This document shows, one piece after another, positions 17,827-27,247 of a stretch of DNA of 50,772 nt. The translations under genes were made by a program, and so were the position numbers. This stretch comes from Chitinophagaceae bacterium. Lineage in GTDB: Bacteria > Bacteroidota > Bacteroidia > Chitinophagales > Chitinophagaceae. The notes beneath the pieces are model-generated. The model worked only from the letters and a program-made list of their open reading frames with translations, had not been told where the DNA came from and did no database searches. The stretch is taken from assembly GCA_013140985.1 (NCBI GenBank), contig JABFRU010000043.1, positions 1 to 50,772 on the forward strand, given 5' to 3'. The number at the start of each line of letters is the position of its first letter. Position 1 is the stretch's first letter.

Positions 17827-19524
17827 ATGAATAGCATCGGAAAACGTATCTCTTTCTTCGCCATTTGTGGCGTTATTTCTTCCTCTCTTTTTGCACAGGA
17901 AGTACCCAAAGGCTGGCATATGATGGACAAAACGGCTTCAGGTTTTTATGGCCTGAGTGTTGACAAAGCCTATGAATTCGTCAAATCAAAAAACCTGAAA
18001 AGCAACACAGTTATTGTTGCCGTTATTGATTCCGGCATTGATACTACACATGAAGATCTCAAAGATGTTTTATGGCGCAATCCAAAAGAGATCCCGGGCA
18101 ATGGTATTGATGATGATAAGAACGGATATATAGACGATGTATATGGCTGGAATTTCCTCGGTAGCCGTGATGGGAAAAATGTAGAACAGGATTCTTATGA
18201 AGCTGCCAGGGTCTATCACAACCAGAAAACAAAATGGTCTGATAAAGAAATTGATGAAAGCAAACTCGCACCCCAGGAATTATTTGATTATAAAGCATGG
18301 AAAAGAGCTGAAGGAGAAATAGCGGGTGGCGATAAAGGCAATGCCCTTGAACTGGTTTTCTTACAAAAAGCTTATAACAGCTGTATGAAAAGCGATAGCA
18401 TTATCCGTACGGCAATGGGTAAAGACAAGTACACCGGTAAAGAATTGGGTGCATTTGAACCTGCCGACCCGGATGTAAAAAAAGCAAAAACAGCTTTGTA
18501 TAGCTTGATGGCCGGCAATGATGCTATTGAAACAAGTAACCAGGATTTCCTTGAAGGTTTTGGAGATTATGTAAATGGCGAGCTAAAGAAAGCAGAGGCA
18601 GCAGAAAAAGCTCCTAAAAATTATCGTGATGATATTGTAAAGGATAATTATTACGACTTCAATGATAAATTTTATGGCAATCCGGATGTAATGGCCAGCA
18701 ACAAATCGGCTTTACACGGCACCCATGTATCCGGTATCATTGCAGCATCAAGAAAAAATGGTGTGGGCATGGATGGCATTGCGGATAATGTAAAGATCAT
18801 GATGCTGCGGGCTGTGCCGGATGGTGATGAGCATGATAAAGACATTGCACTGGCTATCCGTTATGCAGTTGATAATGGCGCACAGGTCATCAACATGAGT
18901 TTTGGAAAAGGCTATTCTCCTGAAAAAAAATGGGTAGATGATGCTGTTCGTTATGCAGAAGCTAAAGGAGTATTGATGGTGCATGCCGCTGGTAATGATG
19001 CAAGAAATATTGATACAACCTTCAATTATCCCACTCCACTGCTATTGGATAATAAAAGACCTAACAACTGGATCACAGTAGGCGCCAGCGGCCCTAATAA
19101 TAATGAGAAAGGAGAAGGCCTCACTGCCAGCTTCTCCAACTATGGTAAAACAGAAGTAGATGTATTTGCACCCGGTGTAAAGATATATTCTACCGTTCCC
19201 GGCGGAAATACTTACCAGAACCTGCAGGGAACCAGTATGGCTTCCCCTGTAGTAGCAGGTCTTGCGGCGTTTATCATGGAATACTATCCCACTTTAAGTG
19301 CAAGGCAGGTTAAAGAAGTGATTGAAAAATCAGCAACACAACCAGAAGGCAAAGTAAAGGATCCCGGTACAGGCGACGATGTATCACTTGCTGATATCAG
19401 CAAGAACGGTGGTTTTGTAAACGCCTATGAAGCTATCAAACTGGCTTCTACTATGAAAGGTGAAAAGAAAGCGGCCCCGGTAAAACCTGTAAAATCTACA
19501 GTGAAACCGAAAGTGCAGGGATAA
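17827..19524 (+). CDS. Secreted subtilisin-like serine protease (S8)
   Basis: A 565-aa exported protease with a signal peptide (residues 1-24, ending LFAQ). The catalytic triad is Asp68 (VIDSGIDTTHEDL), His297 (HGTHVSGIIAA) and Ser470 (GTSMASPVVAG). The Asp-to-His spacing is long: about 150 extra residues rich in Lys and Asp lie between them, an insertion common in Bacteroidota S8 enzymes. The C-terminus is a short basic proline/lysine tail with no type IX sorting domain, so it probably stays in the periplasm or uses another anchor. A strong terminator follows. The 230-bp upstream gap shows no clear promoter box. Confidence 0.92.
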   Translation: MNSIGKRISFFAICGVISSSLFAQEVPKGWHMMDKTASGFYGLSVDKAYEFVKSKNLKSNTVIVAVIDSGIDTTHEDLKDVLWRNPKEIPGNGIDDDKNGYIDDVYGWNFLGSRDGKNVEQDSYEAARVYHNQKTKWSDKEIDESKLAPQELFDYKAWKRAEGEIAGGDKGNALELVFLQKAYNSCMKSDSIIRTAMGKDKYTGKELGAFEPADPDVKKAKTALYSLMAGNDAIETSNQDFLEGFGDYVNGELKKAEAAEKAPKNYRDDIVKDNYYDFNDKFYGNPDVMASNKSALHGTHVSGIIAASRKNGVGMDGIADNVKIMMLRAVPDGDEHDKDIALAIRYAVDNGAQVINMSFGKGYSPEKKWVDDAVRYAEAKGVLMVHAAGNDARNIDTTFNYPTPLLLDNKRPNNWITVGASGPNNNEKGEGLTASFSNYGKTEVDVFAPGVKIYSTVPGGNTYQNLQGTSMASPVVAGLAAFIMEYYPTLSARQVKEVIEKSATQPEGKVKDPGTGDDVSLADISKNGGFVNAYEAIKLASTMKGEKKAAPVKPVKSTVKPKVQG

Positions 19525-19543
19525 TCCTCTACAACTTATTTTG

Positions 19544-19578
19544 AACCCGTCCCGTTTAAAACGGGACGGGTTTTTTTA
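19544..19578 (+). terminator. Rho-independent terminator of the subtilase gene
   Basis: AACCCGTCCCGT pairs with ACGGGACGGGTT (12 bp, tight loop), followed by a run of seven T. It is 20 bp after the stop codon. Confidence 0.85.
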
Positions 19579-19642
19579 TTCCTGGTTTATTTTAATCAAA
19601 AAATTTCCGATCTTCAGCGGCTAACTAAAACTGCAACAGACT

Positions 19643-20152
19643 ATGGCCCGTCCTGATTTAACCAGAGTACCTGAGTACTATCACAAATACATTGACCAGG
19701 TAGAAGGAGATGACATAACAAAAGTTTTTAAGTCACAAACCAAATCTTTTTTAAAGTTCCTGGATGAGATTCCCAGGAAGAAAAGGGATTACAAATATGC
19801 AGAAGATAAGTGGACTATTAAAGAAGTGCTTCAACATATCATTGATACAGAAAGAGTTTTTGCTTACCGGGCTCTATGCTTTGCAAGAAAGGATGCCACC
19901 CCCCTGCCCAGTTTTGATGAGAATACTTATGCAGCCAGCGCCAAAGTTGAAAACAGGAAATGGAAAGACCTTGTTGAAGAATTTATGGCAGTACGGAGAT
20001 CAACAGAAATAATGTTCAACTCTTTTGATGAAGAGCAAATGGAAACAAGCGGCACAGCCAGTGGAAAATCTATGTACGTTCTTGCGGTCGGTTATATCAT
20101 TGCCGGTCATGCCAATCATCATATCAACATAACAAAAGAAAGATACCTGTAA
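19643..20152 (+). CDS. DinB-family protein
   Basis: A 169-aa four-helix-bundle protein of the DinB/YfiT superfamily. The three histidines that bind a divalent metal in the family are visible: one in VLQHIIDTERVFAYR and two in AGHANHHINITK near the C-terminus. Members include thiol-dependent transferases and damage-inducible proteins; no substrate can be assigned. It is a single gene flanked by terminators on both sides. Confidence 0.88.
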   Translation: MARPDLTRVPEYYHKYIDQVEGDDITKVFKSQTKSFLKFLDEIPRKKRDYKYAEDKWTIKEVLQHIIDTERVFAYRALCFARKDATPLPSFDENTYAASAKVENRKWKDLVEEFMAVRRSTEIMFNSFDEEQMETSGTASGKSMYVLAVGYIIAGHANHHINITKERYL

Positions 20153-20176
20153 TAGTTACAGTTGTAAGGCATTAAA

Positions 20177-20206
20177 AACCCCACTGATTAAGCGGGGTTC
20201 CTTTTT
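20177..20206. terminator. Bidirectional terminator between the DinB and ctp genes
   Basis: AACCCC pairs with GGGGTT, with an A-run on the left and a T-run on the right, so it can act on both strands. The two genes converge here. Confidence 0.65.
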
Positions 20207-20225
20207 ATATAAGATCAAGTTTGGC

Positions 20226-22376
20226 TCAGAAAGCTTTCTTAACTGGCTCTTCTGTTTTACTTTTTACCAGGTTTAGTTGCCCGATCATATCATTCATCAC
20301 TTTTATCGCCTGGTCGAGATAAATGTCTTTTTGCAGACCGGTGATCCAATTATTAAAGCGTTCCTGTTTGTTCTTATCATTTTCCCAACGGTTTGTTTCG
20401 CCGGGTAATGCTGATACATCAAGAGTGCTGGTGAGTTTCAGCAATCCTTCCAGTTGTTTGATGGTAGCACGGATTGCTGCCTGTTCTTTACGATACTTAT
20501 CAATTTGTAAAGTGTATTGCTTATCGTTTTGCTTGGATAACCATTCTGTACTTTCCCTGATCGTTTTAAAAGTTTGATCATTTTCAAGACGCAGACTGCT
20601 CATCTGCTGGATGGTCTTCAGGTCATAACCTGATTTCCAGCTGCCATAAGTAGCTTTATTGATCTCATCCCATGGCAAAGCATCCGGATCATCTTTCTCC
20701 CTTACTTTCAGGTATTCTAAATTATCAGGCAATACAATATCAGAATAAACTCCTTTCAACTGAGTAGAACCTCCATTGATACGATAGAATTTCTGAAGCG
20801 TAAGTTTTACGGTGCCAAGATCAGAGTTGGACATGGAGAAACCAGTTTCCGGGTCAAGACCGATATTGCGCTGTACTGTTCCTTTTCCATAAGTAGAAGT
20901 GCTGCCTATAATAACACCACGACCATAATCCTGGATGGCAGCAGCAAATATTTCGGAAGCAGATGCACTGAATTCATTTACCATTACTGCCAGCGGTCCT
21001 GAATAAAGAACATTACGATCCTTATCTTTTAGAACACTGGGTTTATTTTCCCTGTCTTTTACCTGTACAATCGGGCCTTCATCAATAAAGAGCCCGGCCA
21101 TTTGCACTACGTCATATAAAGATCCGCCACCATTATTGCGCAGATCAATAACAATACCATCTACTTTTTGTTCTTTAAGCTTCGTTACTTCTTTGGCAAC
21201 ATCCACCCAGCTGCGGGCGCCGTTCGGCTGGTCAAAGTCCGCATAAAACTCGGGCAGGAAAATATAGCCTATCCTGGAGCCGCCTTCATTAACGATAGCG
21301 CTGCGGGCAAATGTTTCATCCTGCACTATCTCATCTCTTACCAGGGAAATGATCTTGATAGTTCCATCCAATTTTTTTACAGTTAGTCTTACTTCTGTTC
21401 CTTTTTTACCACGGATCACTTTCACAGCATCCGTAACACTGAAGCCGGTCAGGTCAGTAGGTTCCTCTTTGCCCTGGGCTACTTTTTGAATAACATCACC
21501 TACCTGCACTTCTCCTGATTTGTAAGCAGGGCTACCAGTAAGCACACTTGCGATCTTGATATTGCCTTCATCATATTGCAATGAAGCGCCAATACCATAG
21601 AAACGGCCGCTCATCTCTTCATCAAAATATCTTTTATCAACCGGGGGAAAGAATTCTGAATGCGGATCCATTGTAGTAGTGATCGCATTTACAAAAAGGT
21701 TGAATTTATCATCATCGCTGAACTTCTTGCGATATCTTTCAAAAGTCCTGTCAATCACTTTTTTTACTTTTTCCCGGGCCTCTTTCTCCAATTCTTCATC
21801 AGATTTTATAACAAAGCCTTCTTTGCCCTTATTTTTTTCACGGGTATCCAGCAGATCGACGTAACGTTCCAGCGTCATAAACTTGATCTTTTTCCTCCAC
21901 CTGTCTTTTCTTTCTGCATCAGTTGCAGACGTAGTTAGTTTATCCCCATCCAGCACTACTTCTTCATCTATGGTAAAATCAAATGATTTGGAAAGTATCT
22001 CATTGCTCATCGCTGCAGCTTCTTCCATCCGGGTGTTGAAAATTTTACCTGCAGCCAGGAAAAATTCTACCGGGTCTCCTTTGATCTCATCATCAATTTT
22101 ATTTTCAAATTTTTTCAGTGTTTCAATATCAGCTTTCAGGAAAAAATTTTTCTCCCTGTCAAGATCGCCAATGTATTTGGCAAATATCTTTTTGGAGAAT
22201 GCATCATTGATTTGCTGAGGGCTGTAATGTGCCTGCGCCAGCATATCACCGACTAACTTTAAAATTTGCTCATACTTGGAAGGAGGTGCGGATCTTTTGG
22301 GATCGGTTCCCATCGTTTTAAAAGCGAGGAATGAACCTGCCACTACCATCATGATCACAATAGGGAATCTTTTCAT
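20226..22376 (-). CDS. Tail-specific (C-terminal processing) protease, Prc type
   Basis: A periplasmic S41 protease of 716 aa, anchored by an N-terminal hydrophobic segment (MKRFPIVIMMVVAGSFLAF). Order of parts: a long helical N-terminal region with YIGDLDREKNFFL, a PDZ domain (IGASLQYDEGNIKIASVLTG), the S41 core with the serine motif SASASE (about residues 470-475) and lysine in YGKGTVQ, and the C-terminal helical extension typical of Prc. It degrades or trims envelope proteins with nonpolar C-termini, according to the family. ATG at 22376 was chosen because it opens on the signal anchor; ATG at 22406 is an alternative. Confidence 0.93.
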   Translation of the reverse strand: MKRFPIVIMMVVAGSFLAFKTMGTDPKRSAPPSKYEQILKLVGDMLAQAHYSPQQINDAFSKKIFAKYIGDLDREKNFFLKADIETLKKFENKIDDEIKGDPVEFFLAAGKIFNTRMEEAAAMSNEILSKSFDFTIDEEVVLDGDKLTTSATDAERKDRWRKKIKFMTLERYVDLLDTREKNKGKEGFVIKSDEELEKEAREKVKKVIDRTFERYRKKFSDDDKFNLFVNAITTTMDPHSEFFPPVDKRYFDEEMSGRFYGIGASLQYDEGNIKIASVLTGSPAYKSGEVQVGDVIQKVAQGKEEPTDLTGFSVTDAVKVIRGKKGTEVRLTVKKLDGTIKIISLVRDEIVQDETFARSAIVNEGGSRIGYIFLPEFYADFDQPNGARSWVDVAKEVTKLKEQKVDGIVIDLRNNGGGSLYDVVQMAGLFIDEGPIVQVKDRENKPSVLKDKDRNVLYSGPLAVMVNEFSASASEIFAAAIQDYGRGVIIGSTSTYGKGTVQRNIGLDPETGFSMSNSDLGTVKLTLQKFYRINGGSTQLKGVYSDIVLPDNLEYLKVREKDDPDALPWDEINKATYGSWKSGYDLKTIQQMSSLRLENDQTFKTIRESTEWLSKQNDKQYTLQIDKYRKEQAAIRATIKQLEGLLKLTSTLDVSALPGETNRWENDKNKQERFNNWITGLQKDIYLDQAIKVMNDMIGQLNLVKSKTEEPVKKAF

Positions 22377-22564
22377 ATTCAATAGGTATTTAATTGATTC
22401 GGACATGATCCAAAAATAACGCAAAAAGCTTGTTTTTCTTGTCTTTAGCAGCATTTAACAACTGTTTTTGATGAGTGGAATAAAATAGTTGACCGTAAAC
22501 ATCCTCTTGCCATTATCAACTGAATTGCTATTGTCTTTTATTTTTTACAAAAAATGATTTTGCT

Positions 22565-22572
22565 TACTTTTG
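22565..22572 (+). promoter_or_regulatory. -7 box of the tRNA-His gene
   Basis: TACTTTTG, a perfect TAnnTTTG box ending 13 bp before the tRNA. The -33 region is AT-rich without a clean TTTG. Confidence 0.55.
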
Positions 22573-22585
22573 TCGCCCTGTAAAT

Positions 22586-22663
22586 GGTGGTTATAGCTCA
22601 GTTGGTTAGAGCATCAGATTGTGGTTCTGAGGGTCGCCGGTTCGAGCCCGGTTAGCCACCCCA
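22586..22663 (+). tRNA. tRNA-His (GTG anticodon)
   Basis: A cloverleaf can be drawn by eye. The acceptor stem GGTGGTTA pairs with TAGCCACC and includes the extra 5' G typical of tRNA-His. The D arm is AGCTCAGTTGGTTAGAGC, the anticodon stem-loop TCAGA-TTGTGGT-TCTGA has anticodon GTG, and the T arm contains GGTTCGAGCCC. The bases CCA follow the acceptor stem directly (22661-22663), so the 3' end may be genome-encoded. It is followed at once by a terminator. Confidence 0.95.
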
Positions 22664-22666
22664 AAA

Positions 22667-22695
22667 ATCCCGACGGTACCGTCGGGGTTTATTTT
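22667..22695 (+). terminator. Terminator of the tRNA-His gene
   Basis: A perfect 18-bp palindrome, CCCGACGGTACCGTCGGG, preceded by an A-run and followed by GTTTATTTT, 4 bp after the tRNA 3' end. Confidence 0.8.
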
Positions 22696-22707
22696 ATATA
22701 CAAGTAC

Positions 22708-23313
22708 ATGAACTACTGGTTACTCATCATCCCCATTATTTCAGCATTCATCGGCTGGGTTACGAATTGGATCGCCATTAAAATGCTGTTTCATCCAAGA
22801 GTACCCAAAAAAATATTGGGAATCACTTTTCATGGAATATTCCCCAAACGCCAACGCCAGTTCGCAGAAAAACTTGGCAAATTGGTAAGCCAGGAATTTC
22901 TTTCCTTCGACGATATCGAACAAAAAATAAGCGATCCTGAGAACCTGAAGAAAGTAATGCCGATGATCGAACAGCATGTGGATGATTTTCTCCGGGTAAG
23001 AATGAGTGACGAAATGCCTGTTATCAGTATGTTCATTGGAGATAAAACTATCAATAAGTTGAAAACTGCCTTCATGAAAGAAATAGAAACACTCTTTCCA
23101 CAAGTGATGAAGCGGTTTGCTGGTAACTTAAAAACTGAACTCGATCTTGAACATATCGTAATACAAAAAGTATCCAACTTTTCATCGGACAAGCTGGAAG
23201 AAATTCTTTACCAGATCATGTCAAAGGAGTTCAGGTTTGTGGAAGTTATCGGGGCTGTAATTGGCTTTATTATTGGAGTTGTACAAGTACTGATCACCGT
23301 CCTCACAACGTAA
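22708..23313 (+). CDS. DUF445 membrane protein
   Basis: A 201-aa protein with one hydrophobic segment at each end (residues 3-24 and 180-199) and a helical charged middle. The start NYWLLIIPIISAFIGWVTN followed by WIAIKMLFHPR is the DUF445/YheB signature. The function is not established. The frame is open back into the tRNA, but ATG at 22708 is the sensible start because it begins at the first membrane helix and lies past the terminator. Confidence 0.85.
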   Translation: MNYWLLIIPIISAFIGWVTNWIAIKMLFHPRVPKKILGITFHGIFPKRQRQFAEKLGKLVSQEFLSFDDIEQKISDPENLKKVMPMIEQHVDDFLRVRMSDEMPVISMFIGDKTINKLKTAFMKEIETLFPQVMKRFAGNLKTELDLEHIVIQKVSNFSSDKLEEILYQIMSKEFRFVEVIGAVIGFIIGVVQVLITVLTT

Positions 23314-23426
23314 AAATGCAGAGGATGAATATTTGCTCTATTAGTCGTCAATACCATTCATCAAGTTGTCATACAAACGTCAGCAGGTTAAAAACCCTTT
23401 CTGCGTCTAACTATCAAATTCTGAAA

Positions 23427-26069
23427 ATGAGAAAACTATTAGCCCTTGTCTTTTGTTTTTTAGCGAGTTATGCAAGTTTTGCCCAAATACCAACAGGCGA
23501 TGGAAACAGGGGTGGCGGTAACCGCCAGATGCCGACCGGCACTATGTATGGAAAATTAATTGAGGCCAAATCCTCAAAACCCATCGAATATGCATCTGTT
23601 CAACTTATTCAGAACAGGTTTGATTCAGCCAGCAAAAAAAGGAAGGATGTTACTATTGCCGGCATGATCACAAAGGCAAATGGCGAGTTCCTGCTTGAAA
23701 ATGTTCCCCTGATGGGACAAATGAAATTAAGAATAACCGTTGTTGGCTTCAAACCCTATGAACAGAATGTTTCATTTGACTTAAAAAGACCTGCTAATGG
23801 GGACATGGGTTCAATGATGGGAGCTACAGATAAAGACCTTGGCAATATTAAAATTGATATTGAAGAAAAGACGTTGAATAATGTAACAGTAAGCGCTTCC
23901 ACTTCTGCTTTAAAATTAGGGATCGACCGTAAAGTTTTTATGGTTGATAAAAACCTTGTTTCTGCCGGTGGTACTGCCGTAGATGTTATGAAGAATGTGC
24001 CTTCTTTAAATGTAGATATTGATGGTAACGTAACAATGCGTAACAACGCTCCGCAAATATTTGTGGACGGCCGTCCTACTACCATGACCCTGGAGCAGAT
24101 CCCTGCCGATGTGATCGAAAGTGTAGAGATCATCACTAACCCTTCTGCCAAGTTTGATGCATCTGGTGGTACGTCAGGGATTTTAAATGTGGTCTTGAAG
24201 AAGAATAAAAAAGTTGGCTATAATGGCGGCATCCGTTTAAACGTTGATACAAGAGGAAGGATCGGATTGGGGGGTGATATCAACCTGCGCCAGCAAAAAG
24301 TAAATCTCTTTTTAAATGCGAACTATAACCAGCGCAAATCGATCAGTACAGGTACTACCGACAGGGCCACTTTAGTCGGTACCCCATTAACTGATCTTTA
24401 TCAAACCGACAGAAGCGTTTCTGAAGGTTATTTCATGTTCTTCCGTGGCGGCGCTGATTTCTTTATTGATAACCGTAATACACTTTCGATCACTTCTAAT
24501 ATTGGTTCAGGAAATTTCAAACCGATCAGCACCAGCAATATCCTTATCGATTCTTTGTTTACACCAGTGACCTCTTCGTTAAGCAACAGGACATCAACGA
24601 ACAGGAGCAAAATGGAGAACAAAGGTATTATGCTCAGCTTCAAACATAATTTCCCCAAATCAGGTATGGAATGGACAGCCGATGTGAACTATAATAAGAG
24701 CAACAGCAGGAGCTCTAACTTTATCCAGACCGATTACTATAAACTGCCGCAAAACTCATTGACAAATATTTTCAAACAACAGCAGAATGGCAGCAGCGGT
24801 TTTGATAACCTCGTTTTTCAAACTGATTATATTAACCCTATCAATGACAAGTCGAAAATAGAAATGGGAGCAAGAGCATCTATCCGCAAAGTAGATAGCC
24901 GCAATGACTTCTACTTGTATGATGCTTCGGGCAATGCAGTTTACAGCCCAACCCTTTCTGTGAACTACAACAGCACGGACAAGGTCTATGCGGCGTACAC
25001 AACGTACTCAAACCAGATCAAGAATTTCGGCTACCAGGTAGGATTCAGGCTCGAGAGTTCAAACTACCAGGGCAATTTGCCGGATAAGAACCAAACATTC
25101 AATATTAAATTCCCGGTAAGTTTATTCCCCAGCATCTTCCTGAGTAATAAAATGAAAAATGACCAGGAACTGCAGTTGAATTATAGCCGTAAGATAAACA
25201 GGCCGAACTTCTTCCAGTTATATCCATATACTGATTTCTCAGATTCACTCAATATCAGCCGTGGTAATCCTGATCTGAAACCTGAATTCACTAATTCAGT
25301 TGAGCTATCTTATCAGAAATTATTCAAGAAGAATAAAGACAACTTCCTGGCTTCTCTTTATTACAAGAATACAACTGATCTGATCACCCGTTTCCAGGTA
25401 AAGGAAACAAACGCTACAACAGGGAAAGAAATTTTGATCAATACTTATATCAATGCAAGCTCTTCGTATGTTACCGGCTTGGAATTGACATTAAAAGTTA
25501 AAATTACCAAATGGTGGGATATGACGCCCAACATGAACCTGTTCACATCAAAGATCAACACTGGTATTGCTGGCCAGCCGGAACAAGATCAGTTTGTAAG
25601 CTGGTTTGGAAAATTGAACAACCAGTTCAAGGTCTTTAAGAATTTTACTATGCAGCTATCAGGCGAATACCAGTCTAAAACTATCTTACCTCCGGGCGGA
25701 AGTGGTGGTGGCGGTGGTGGTGGCCGTGGCGGATTCGGCGGTGGTATGATGGGTTTTGGCCAGTCAACTTCATCGCAGGGATATGTGAGAGCCAATTATT
25801 TTGTTGATGCAGGCTTCCGTTATGAATTCCTGAAAACAAAACAAGCTTCGGTCTCCCTGAACATAAACGATATTTTCAGGACACGCCGTTCTGATATTCA
25901 TTCTGAATCTGCTTATTTTATCCAGGATGTCTTCCGTCGCCGTGACCCGCAGATCTTCCGTCTTAACTTCAGTTGGAGGTTTGGTAAGTTCGATCCGAAT
26001 CTTTTCAAACGTAAGAACCAGAAGAACCAGGGTAATGATGGAATGGATAATATGAATATGGGGCAATAA
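23427..26069 (+). CDS. TonB-dependent receptor / outer-membrane beta-barrel with carboxypeptidase-regulatory-like domain
   Basis: An 880-aa outer-membrane protein with a signal peptide (residues 1-20, ending ASFAQ). A carboxypeptidase-regulatory-like domain spans about 38-130 (MYGKLIEAKSSKPIEYASVQ), a plug domain about 150-290 (PQIFVDGRPTTMTLEQI and ESVEIITNPSAKFDA), and the remainder is a 22-strand-type barrel. There is no TonB box or SusD partner nearby, so the ligand is unknown. A Gly-rich run near residues 755-782 is probably an extracellular loop. The start at 23427 was chosen for the signal peptide; the frame is open for 37 more codons upstream. Confidence 0.88.
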   Translation: MRKLLALVFCFLASYASFAQIPTGDGNRGGGNRQMPTGTMYGKLIEAKSSKPIEYASVQLIQNRFDSASKKRKDVTIAGMITKANGEFLLENVPLMGQMKLRITVVGFKPYEQNVSFDLKRPANGDMGSMMGATDKDLGNIKIDIEEKTLNNVTVSASTSALKLGIDRKVFMVDKNLVSAGGTAVDVMKNVPSLNVDIDGNVTMRNNAPQIFVDGRPTTMTLEQIPADVIESVEIITNPSAKFDASGGTSGILNVVLKKNKKVGYNGGIRLNVDTRGRIGLGGDINLRQQKVNLFLNANYNQRKSISTGTTDRATLVGTPLTDLYQTDRSVSEGYFMFFRGGADFFIDNRNTLSITSNIGSGNFKPISTSNILIDSLFTPVTSSLSNRTSTNRSKMENKGIMLSFKHNFPKSGMEWTADVNYNKSNSRSSNFIQTDYYKLPQNSLTNIFKQQQNGSSGFDNLVFQTDYINPINDKSKIEMGARASIRKVDSRNDFYLYDASGNAVYSPTLSVNYNSTDKVYAAYTTYSNQIKNFGYQVGFRLESSNYQGNLPDKNQTFNIKFPVSLFPSIFLSNKMKNDQELQLNYSRKINRPNFFQLYPYTDFSDSLNISRGNPDLKPEFTNSVELSYQKLFKKNKDNFLASLYYKNTTDLITRFQVKETNATTGKEILINTYINASSSYVTGLELTLKVKITKWWDMTPNMNLFTSKINTGIAGQPEQDQFVSWFGKLNNQFKVFKNFTMQLSGEYQSKTILPPGGSGGGGGGGRGGFGGGMMGFGQSTSSQGYVRANYFVDAGFRYEFLKTKQASVSLNINDIFRTRRSDIHSESAYFIQDVFRRRDPQIFRLNFSWRFGKFDPNLFKRKNQKNQGNDGMDNMNMGQ

Positions 26070-26110
26070 GTCCTGGGCACCGTCGAAGGATAAATAGCTT
26101 TTACGAAGAA

Positions 26111-26140
26111 GGTTTTGCATATTTGCAAAGCCTTTTTTAT
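26111..26140 (+). terminator. Terminator of the receptor gene
   Basis: AAGGTTTTGCA pairs with TGCAAAGCCTT across a 3-4-base loop, followed by a T-run. It is about 42 bp after the stop codon. Confidence 0.7.
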
Positions 26141-26158
26141 TTCTATAATCATTGATTT

Positions 26159-27247
26159 TTGAAACGTATCTATTTCACTGTTACGAACGATCTCACTTAT
26201 GATCAGCGAATGCAACGCATCTGTACTTCGCTGGCAGAAAATGGATATGCAGTTACATTAGTGGGAAGAAGACTCCGTTCTTCCCTCCCCTTGACAGAAA
26301 GGAAATATAAACAAAAAAGGATACGCTGCTGGTTCAATAAAGGAAAGCTTTTCTATTACGAATACAATCTCCGCCTCAGCAATTACCTGTTGTTGCACAA
26401 AATGGATGCTATCTGTGCTATTGACCTCGATACGATGATACCTTGCCACTCAGCCTCTGTGTTCAAAAGGATCCCCCGCATCTATGACGCCCATGAATTG
26501 TTCACTGAATTAAAAGAAGTAATTACCCGTCCCTTTGTAAAAAGAATGTGGAAGATGGTGGAAAAACTCGTTCCAAAATTCAAATGGGGCTATACAGTGA
26601 GCGAAAGTATCGCTGAAGAGTTCAAACGCCGGTACAAAGTGAACTATGAGACAATAAGAAACGTTCCTGTATTGGTCCCTCCTGATGGAATGCAAACGAC
26701 CAGGGATTTTATTCTATACCAGGGAGCTGTCAATGAAGCAAGAGGCTTTGAATCACTTATTCCTGCAATGCAATGGATAAATACCAAACTGGTCATTTGT
26801 GGTGATGGTAATTTTATGCCACAACTAAAAAAACTGATCGCTGAGCATAAACTGGAAAGTAAGATTGAACTGAAAGGGATGTTGCCGCCAGATGAACTAA
26901 GAAAGATCACCCAACAGGCAACCATCGGTATATCACTGGCAGAAAAAGAAGGGCTGAATCAATGGCTGGCATTGCCAAACAAATTCTTTGATTATGTTCA
27001 TGCCTCATTGCCGCAAGTGACGATGAATTATCCCGAATATCAAAAGATCAACAAAGAGTTTGAAGTAGCTGTGTTGATTGATGACCTTGACCCAAAAAAT
27101 ATCGCTGATGCAATAAACAATTTATTAACCAATACTGTTTTATATGACAGGTTGAAAGAAAACTGTAAAAAAGCCAGCCAGGTGTTCAACTGGCAAAACG
27201 AGGAAAAGAAATTACTTTCCTTTTACCAATCTGTCTTTAAAAAATGA
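26159..27247 (+). CDS. Glycosyltransferase, family 4 type
   Basis: A cytosolic GT-B glycosyltransferase of 362 aa. The N-terminal half has the pattern QRICTSLAENGYAVTLVG. The C-terminal half has the donor-binding pattern LVICGDGNFMPQLKKLI and GISLAEKEGLNQWLALPNKF, with a loop in the place of the GT4 E-x7-E region. Donor and acceptor are unknown. The start is TTG at 26159: the codon two positions upstream is a stop, so no ATG is possible without losing the conserved start. It overlaps the next glycosyltransferase by 4 bp, so the two are translationally coupled. Confidence 0.82.
   Translation: MKRIYFTVTNDLTYDQRMQRICTSLAENGYAVTLVGRRLRSSLPLTERKYKQKRIRCWFNKGKLFYYEYNLRLSNYLLLHKMDAICAIDLDTMIPCHSASVFKRIPRIYDAHELFTELKEVITRPFVKRMWKMVEKLVPKFKWGYTVSESIAEEFKRRYKVNYETIRNVPVLVPPDGMQTTRDFILYQGAVNEARGFESLIPAMQWINTKLVICGDGNFMPQLKKLIAEHKLESKIELKGMLPPDELRKITQQATIGISLAEKEGLNQWLALPNKFFDYVHASLPQVTMNYPEYQKINKEFEVAVLIDDLDPKNIADAINNLLTNTVLYDRLKENCKKASQVFNWQNEEKKLLSFYQSVFKK

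Noticed and set aside
22621-22707. Upstream extension of the DUF445 frame
   Set aside because: It runs through the tRNA-His gene and its terminator; ATG at 22708 begins at the first membrane helix.
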